From assembly GCA_003427395.1 (NCBI GenBank), contig BFEA01000033.1, positions 3,561,077 to 3,581,317 on the forward strand: a stretch of DNA of 20,241 nt, in the 5' to 3' direction. This DNA is from Chara braunii (lineage: Eukaryota > Streptophyta > Charophyceae > Charales > Characeae). Below the pieces are notes generated by a model that saw only the letters and a program-made list of their open reading frames with translations, did no database searches and was not told the origin of the DNA. Shown one piece after another: positions 16,553-20,241 of the stretch; the stretch's first letter is position 1; each line of letters starts with the position of its first letter. The translations under genes were made by a program, and so were the position numbers.

Positions 16553-17450
16553 ATATGTGCATTTTGTCCTCTCTTCCACTACCTGAAATAGAGTATCTTT
16601 ATTCAAGTTTATTGATTCACTACTAGGGGCCATTTTTTTTTTCTTCTCATCGTCATGCGTTTGTCGTGGCTCACACTAGTGAACCACTTCATATACATGT
16701 TCTGCACTTATGATGCATGTGGCACGAGATCTATGGTGATTTTGTCTTTACTACTTAATTTAATAAAATAAACAAAGGAAATTGACAGTCAAACTTGTAT
16801 CGACACAATAAGCTAAGATTTGGTAGGACCACTATTGACCACATTCTTTGTCCATCAGCCGTGAAAAGGTAGTTGTCAAGAACACTTGCATACAACCGCT
16901 GCAAGCTACGAGTAAAATAGGGTGGATGACTTTTATTATTAACATGTAGCTACAACAAGAAAATGATGGACGATCACATTATTATGCAACAAACCACGAT
17001 ATATGTGCATTTTGTTATGCATCCCAGTACCAGGAATTGACTCTCGTCATTGGATCACCACTACGGCCCATTTTTTTTGTTCTTCTCCCCAATACCTCAA
17101 ATTGACTCTTGTGATACATCCATTTTGTCATGCATCCCAGTAGAAGAAATTGACTCTTGTCATACATCCATTTTGTCAATCATCCCACCACCGGAATAAC
17201 TTTATATAAATAAAAAAAAAGAAAACTGACAGTCAAACCGGTATCGACACAATAAGCTAAGATTGGAAAGGACCACTATTGACCACATTCTTTGTCCATC
17301 ACCCGTAAAAAGGTATTTGTCAAGAACACTTGCATACAACTACTAGAAGAAACGACTAGAAGAGTGTGAAGGGATGTTATTATTAACATCTATATACAAC
17401 ATCAAAACGACTGACGATCATATAATTCCACACAAACCAGAAGATGACTC
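16553..17450. repeat. Tandem duplication, two copies of ~446 bp
   Basis: ATATGTGCATTTTGT occurs at 16553 and 17001, and GACAGTCAAAC followed by GTATCGACACAATAAGCTAAG occurs at 16784 and 17228. The two blocks run parallel for most of their length, including GACCACTATTGACCACATTC and AAGAACACTTGCATACAAC, with scattered differences. Within the second block a 48-bp sub-repeat (CCATTTTGTCATGCATCCCA type) at 17120-17167 recurs in part at 17168 and, weakly, near 17007 and 17099. No gene is seen inside. Confidence 0.8.
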
Positions 17451-17557
17451 CGATAAATACAATATGAACATGGCGGACGGTCGTCATTGTCAGAACTAGT
17501 CTCCTGATAAATACACACAAAAAATTCATCGAAACTCGCAAGCGAAACTTTGAATCA

Positions 17558-17603
17558 TCTCTCTCTCTCTCGCTGTCTTTGTCTCTCTCTCTCTCGCTGT
17601 CTT

Positions 17604-17663
<60 letters not shown>
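17558..17663. repeat. CT microsatellite with interrupted 24-bp higher-order unit
   Basis: CT dinucleotides are interrupted twice by CGCTGTCTTTG, giving two ~24-bp units before a long pure CT run that ends near 17662. On the minus strand it reads as repeated GA and produces an ERERDKDSE-type translation that should not be taken as a gene. Confidence 0.9.
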
Positions 17664-17665
<2 letters not shown>

Positions 17666-17678
17666 CATTTGTAAAGTC

Positions 17679-17924
17679 TTATGATACATGCCACATCTGC
17701 AATATTAGTTTTCTGATAAATGTCACAGAAATACATGGCGTACTACCGCCCCTGAGTTCTAGTACAATGCACTGCTGCATCGCACATGCCGTCACGAACT
17801 CAGTATTACAGTCTTGCAATTGAAGTTTATGTCTCTCGTTCTTTCCATGATTCGCTGCCACGTAGTTTCGCAAAAACTTCGAACTCGTAATCATCTTTAG
17901 TGATATTTCTGACACGAGCCGCAT
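17679..17924 (-). CDS. Hypothetical 81-residue minus-strand ORF
   Basis: The product is not recognised. It reads MRLVSEISLKMITSSKFLRN at the start, then CNTEFVTACAMQQCIVLEL with several cysteines, and ends LILQMWHVS. It lies downstream of, and on the same strand as, the signal-peptide ORF (18081-18807), so it could be a later exon or worn continuation of that gene, separated by stop-containing sequence at about 17925-18080. No motif, membrane span or repeat supports it on its own. Chance is a fair alternative at this length. Confidence 0.2.
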   Translation of the reverse strand: MRLVSEISLKMITSSKFLRNYVAANHGKNERHKLQLQDCNTEFVTACAMQQCIVLELRGGSTPCISVTFIRKLILQMWHVS

Positions 17925-18080
17925 TGCTTTACCTGCTGGGTTCCTGCGTGGAAGAATGTCACAGCCTTTTCTGCAATCGATGTTGTGCGATCAAGCTTGA
18001 ATATGAAAAAGCTAATTACGGTGTCGCGATTACGCACTGACGCCACAATATCACTGCTTAATTGATGCTAATTTCTGAAT

Positions 18081-18807
18081 CTACTCTGATGATTTGCTTG
18101 TCTTCTTAGTCTGTTCAATTTCAGACTGCACAGCAAGTTCTGCAAATGCCAGTTGTTGCAAAGTCACCCCGACCGCTCCATCATCCCTTCGCATCTGAAA
18201 AACTTTCTCTATCGCTGTCTTGAATGGTTTTGCAGTCCACAGATTATTGTCCAGTTGTCTCTATAACTTGTTTGTCTGCATCTCTGTTTGCAAGTTCTTG
18301 CGCACTTCCTGTTGGTGGTCCATTTCTGCACATCGCAAGAGTGGTAGCCCTTTTCTTTGACCAAATCCAGTGCTTCAACTGCCATGTTATCTCTCCTCTC
18401 ACCGTTGTCATGACTCTGTTACATTCCACCAGCACTGACCGCACTCCTATACTACCCACATACATATTGAGTCCCTCCTTCACATTTCTCCCTAACATGT
18501 TTGCTGCTGATTGGAGAGATGCGAAGAAGTCGTCCTCCGAGGGGTACATTGTTGTATCCTTCGCCGCAGTGAATGCATACGCCTTTGCGATTGAACAAAA
18601 TAATATATCCTTTGCTTTCTTAGAAAAATGTATATTGCCTATGTCGTTTGTCTGCTCGTGGTATCCTCTCTTTTTCTGTATGTTTGACGGTATCTCGACA
18701 ATGTCGCCCCCTGGTAAGAGACAACGGACAGACGTAAAAAGACAGCAAACAACGTACATGGCCAGACAACACACAATTTTGTTAATAGTTTTGTAATATT
18801 TCTTCAC
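18081..18807 (-). pseudogene. Unrecognised secreted or surface-type protein with signal-peptide-like N-terminus, one frameshift
   Basis: From ATG 18805-18807 the reading starts MKKYYKTINKIVCCLAMYVV and CCLFTSVRC, a basic start then a hydrophobic stretch, as in a signal peptide. A polar, largely helical region follows: SKKAKDILFCSIAKAYAFTA, EDDFFASLQSAANMLGRN, TTVRGEITWQLKHWIWSKKR, ending ETTGQ at TAA 18244-18246. One base over, the coding-like sequence goes on as AKPFKTAIEKVFQMRRDDG, VTLQQLAFAELAVQSEIEQT to TAG 18081-18083, so it is probably one gene with a 1-base shift near 18250. An antisense ORF of similar length (18224-18796) is hydrophobic and less protein-like. I do not recognise the family. 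A fresh insertion, a real protein exon or a decayed host gene all remain possible. Confidence 0.45.
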
Positions 18808-18948
18808 TCTCTTTGTGCATCATTAAAAAGACGACATATACGAACTCTGAGGTTGTGAGCTATTGTTTTAAATAATGCACTTACGTTGTTGAGACGATGA
18901 CTCCTTGCGCACCAACTGCTTGTTCGTCTCAACTTTTTCTCCTTCCCC

Positions 18949-19517
18949 TCATCCAAGTGTTCCTTCACTTTCACGTTTTGGCCTCTTCCCATTACTCCGT
19001 GATTTCTGGTTGTCCTCATCATTGTTGTTGTATGAAGTTTCCTCTTTTTCATCATTGTTTGTGTTACTCCTTACACTGTCGCTTTCCTGCTGTGCGTCAC
19101 TACCCTCTTCTTCTTTTGAATCCCTTGTGGTCTCTGATTCACTGTCACCGCCCTCGTCGTCTGTTCTCGCATTTTCCTCGCTTTTAGAACGAGAGGCGTC
19201 CTCCATGGACCGCTGCGACAGGTTGTCTTCCGCTCGCGTGCTGCTTTCAACAACATCCGGCCCCCTCAAATCACGGTCGTGCTATGGCTGTTGCGGCCTC
19301 TTCCAAGTTCATCATCATCTCCCATCACCATCTCTTTTGTCCCAACATCCAGTGTCGCCACTATGCCACACTCCGTCTCCATCCCCCCTTCTTGTGCATT
19401 TGTGTGTGTCTGCTGCGCCATTGTCACATCAGCTCCCGTCATGCCTTCCACCATGTCTTATGTTCCGATGCCGATGGTCTCTCCGACTACCGCGGTGGAA
19501 GTATTTAATTCATTCAT
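18949..19517 (-). pseudogene. Acidic, low-complexity minus-strand ORFs
   Basis: A start at 19515-19517 (MNELNTSTAVVGETIGIGT) is stopped by TAA but continues as DMVEGMTGADVTMAQQTHTN to ATLDVGTKEMVMGDDDELG and a stop at 19266. A second, overlapping frame from 19269 reads RGPDVVESSTRAEDNLSQRS, then a strongly acidic low-complexity run (DEGGDSESETTRDSKEEEG, NNDEKEETSYNNNDEDNQ), basic KRPKRE and stop at 18949. They may be two parts of one gene broken by a frameshift, lying upstream of the signal-peptide ORF on the same strand. A (GA)25 tract, polypyrimidine on this strand, lies just upstream of the start. No domain is recognised. Plus-strand Ser/Pro-rich ORFs here look like antisense shadows. Confidence 0.3.
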
Positions 19518-19574
19518 CTAGTCCACGAGACATGACATGTTTTTGTGAGAAATCATTGTTGTGAAAACTGTTGG

Positions 19575-19576
<2 letters not shown>

Positions 19577-19626
<50 letters not shown>
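19577..19626. repeat. (GA)25 microsatellite
   Basis: Twenty-five uninterrupted GA units are present. On the minus strand this is a pure CT tract located about 60 bases before the start of the minus-strand acidic ORF. Confidence 0.95.
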
Positions 19627-19629
<3 letters not shown>

Positions 19630-19728
19630 AATGACCCTCAGTACCATACAGAATTCCGGGGATGTAACACGACGTTGTGTGGCGAATCGGTAGTTGGTAA
19701 TAAACAACGGCTGACGTGAAGGTGAACA

Positions 19729-20241
19729 CACCATCGAGGACGTGAAGACACTATTGGGGACGTGAAGATACCATTGGGGACGGCTGGCTAGTGCGTGTCA
19801 TTTCTACACACACAAAACGGTAAGGCACAACACTTGGCCCCCAGTAGTGAACCGACTTTAACACATAAACCACTGCTGATCCGAACTAGCCCAGTGAACA
19901 ACTGCCAAACAGTCGGCATCTACGCACCATCGGGGACGTGAAGACACCATTGGGGACGGTTCACTAGTGGGTGTCATTTGTACACAAACAAAACCGTAAG
20001 GCATAACACTTGACCCCCACTAGTGAACCGACTTTAACACATAGACCACTGCTGATCGGAACAAGCCCAGCGAACAGCTTATAAATAGTCGACATGAACG
20101 CACCATCGGGGACATGAAGACACCATTGGGGACGGTTGGCTAGTGCGTGTCATTTGTACACACACAAAACCGTAAGGCATAACACTTGGCCCCCACTACT
20201 GAACCAACTATAACACATAGACCACTCCTGATCGGAACAAG
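19729..20241. repeat. ~176-bp tandem satellite, three units, running off the window
   Basis: Units beginning CACCATCG start at 19729, 19925 and 20101. The second is 176 bp, the first is 196 bp and the third is cut by the window end at 141 bp. The 20-bp difference is explained by a sub-repeat (CACCATTGGGGACGTGAAGA type) that occurs three times in unit 1 and twice in units 2 and 3. In unit 2, 19957-19971 and 20016-20030 are perfect 15-bp inverted repeats (core TTCACTAGTGGG). Units 1 and 3 keep only worn versions. Unit length is in the range common for centromeric or other satellites, which is suggestive only. Confidence 0.9.

Noticed and set aside
17383-17736. Minus-strand ORF with ERERER repeat
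   Set aside because: It is a translation of the CT/GA microsatellite.
18224-18796. Plus-strand 190-codon ORF
   Set aside because: Antisense to the signal-peptide ORF; hydrophobic and cysteine/serine-rich composition is typical of an antisense shadow. Not fully excluded.
18905-19564. Plus-strand 219-codon Ser/Pro/Leu-rich ORF
   Set aside because: Mirror image of acidic GA-rich coding-like sequence on the other strand; low-complexity with no motif.

Overview
The window looks like repeat-rich nuclear DNA of a eukaryote. It holds two decayed Ty3/gypsy-type LTR retrotransposons, several tandem repeat arrays, long GA/CT and poly-T tracts, and no intact conserved cellular gene. Position 10532-10550 matches the 3' end of a plant-type tRNA-Asp (the Athila/Tat style of primer binding site). 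This favours a plant-lineage genome, perhaps a streptophyte alga or an early land plant. The reverse transcriptase wording (PYIDD followed by VKGP) also recalls a Ty3/gypsy lineage I associate with basidiomycete fungi, so the host is not settled.

Layout: 1-655 is a repeat-rich flank with a 17-bp inverted repeat around an AT-rich spacer, possibly the 3' end or LTR of the first element. 656-4662 (minus strand) is a pol remnant running protease, reverse transcriptase, RNase H, acidic linker and D,D35E integrase, truncated at its 5' end. 4663-6200 is a GC-rich segment with one weak ORF and a CRE-like palindrome. 6200-8460 is non-coding, with a T28 run and a 13-bp minisatellite. 8466-8711 is a small unrecognised ORF. 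8760-9380 is a CAGCAAT-rich repeat field. 9388-10027 is a broken ORF carrying one copy of an unrecognised repeated protein domain.

From about 10090 a plus-strand element begins: a probable LTR end, the tRNA-Asp primer site, a leader with an intron-like segment, an array of three strong and up to two further copies of the same unrecognised domain, then gag with a CCHC knuckle, protease and the N-terminal half of reverse transcriptase. It breaks off at about 16113, in the YIDD box. The two elements are in opposite orientation and overlap for about 1.5 kb of homologous sequence. Each is truncated on the side the other retains. Both carry many stops and frameshifts, so neither can act alone.

16134-20241 is a different landscape: a 33-bp tandem pair, a ~446-bp tandem duplication, CT and GA tracts, broken minus-strand ORFs including one with a signal-peptide-like start, and at the right edge a ~176-bp satellite that runs off the window.

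The most interesting unexplained feature is the diverged repeated domain (about 9.44-12.85 kb). It is fused or placed ahead of gag, and one copy lies upstream of the primer binding site.
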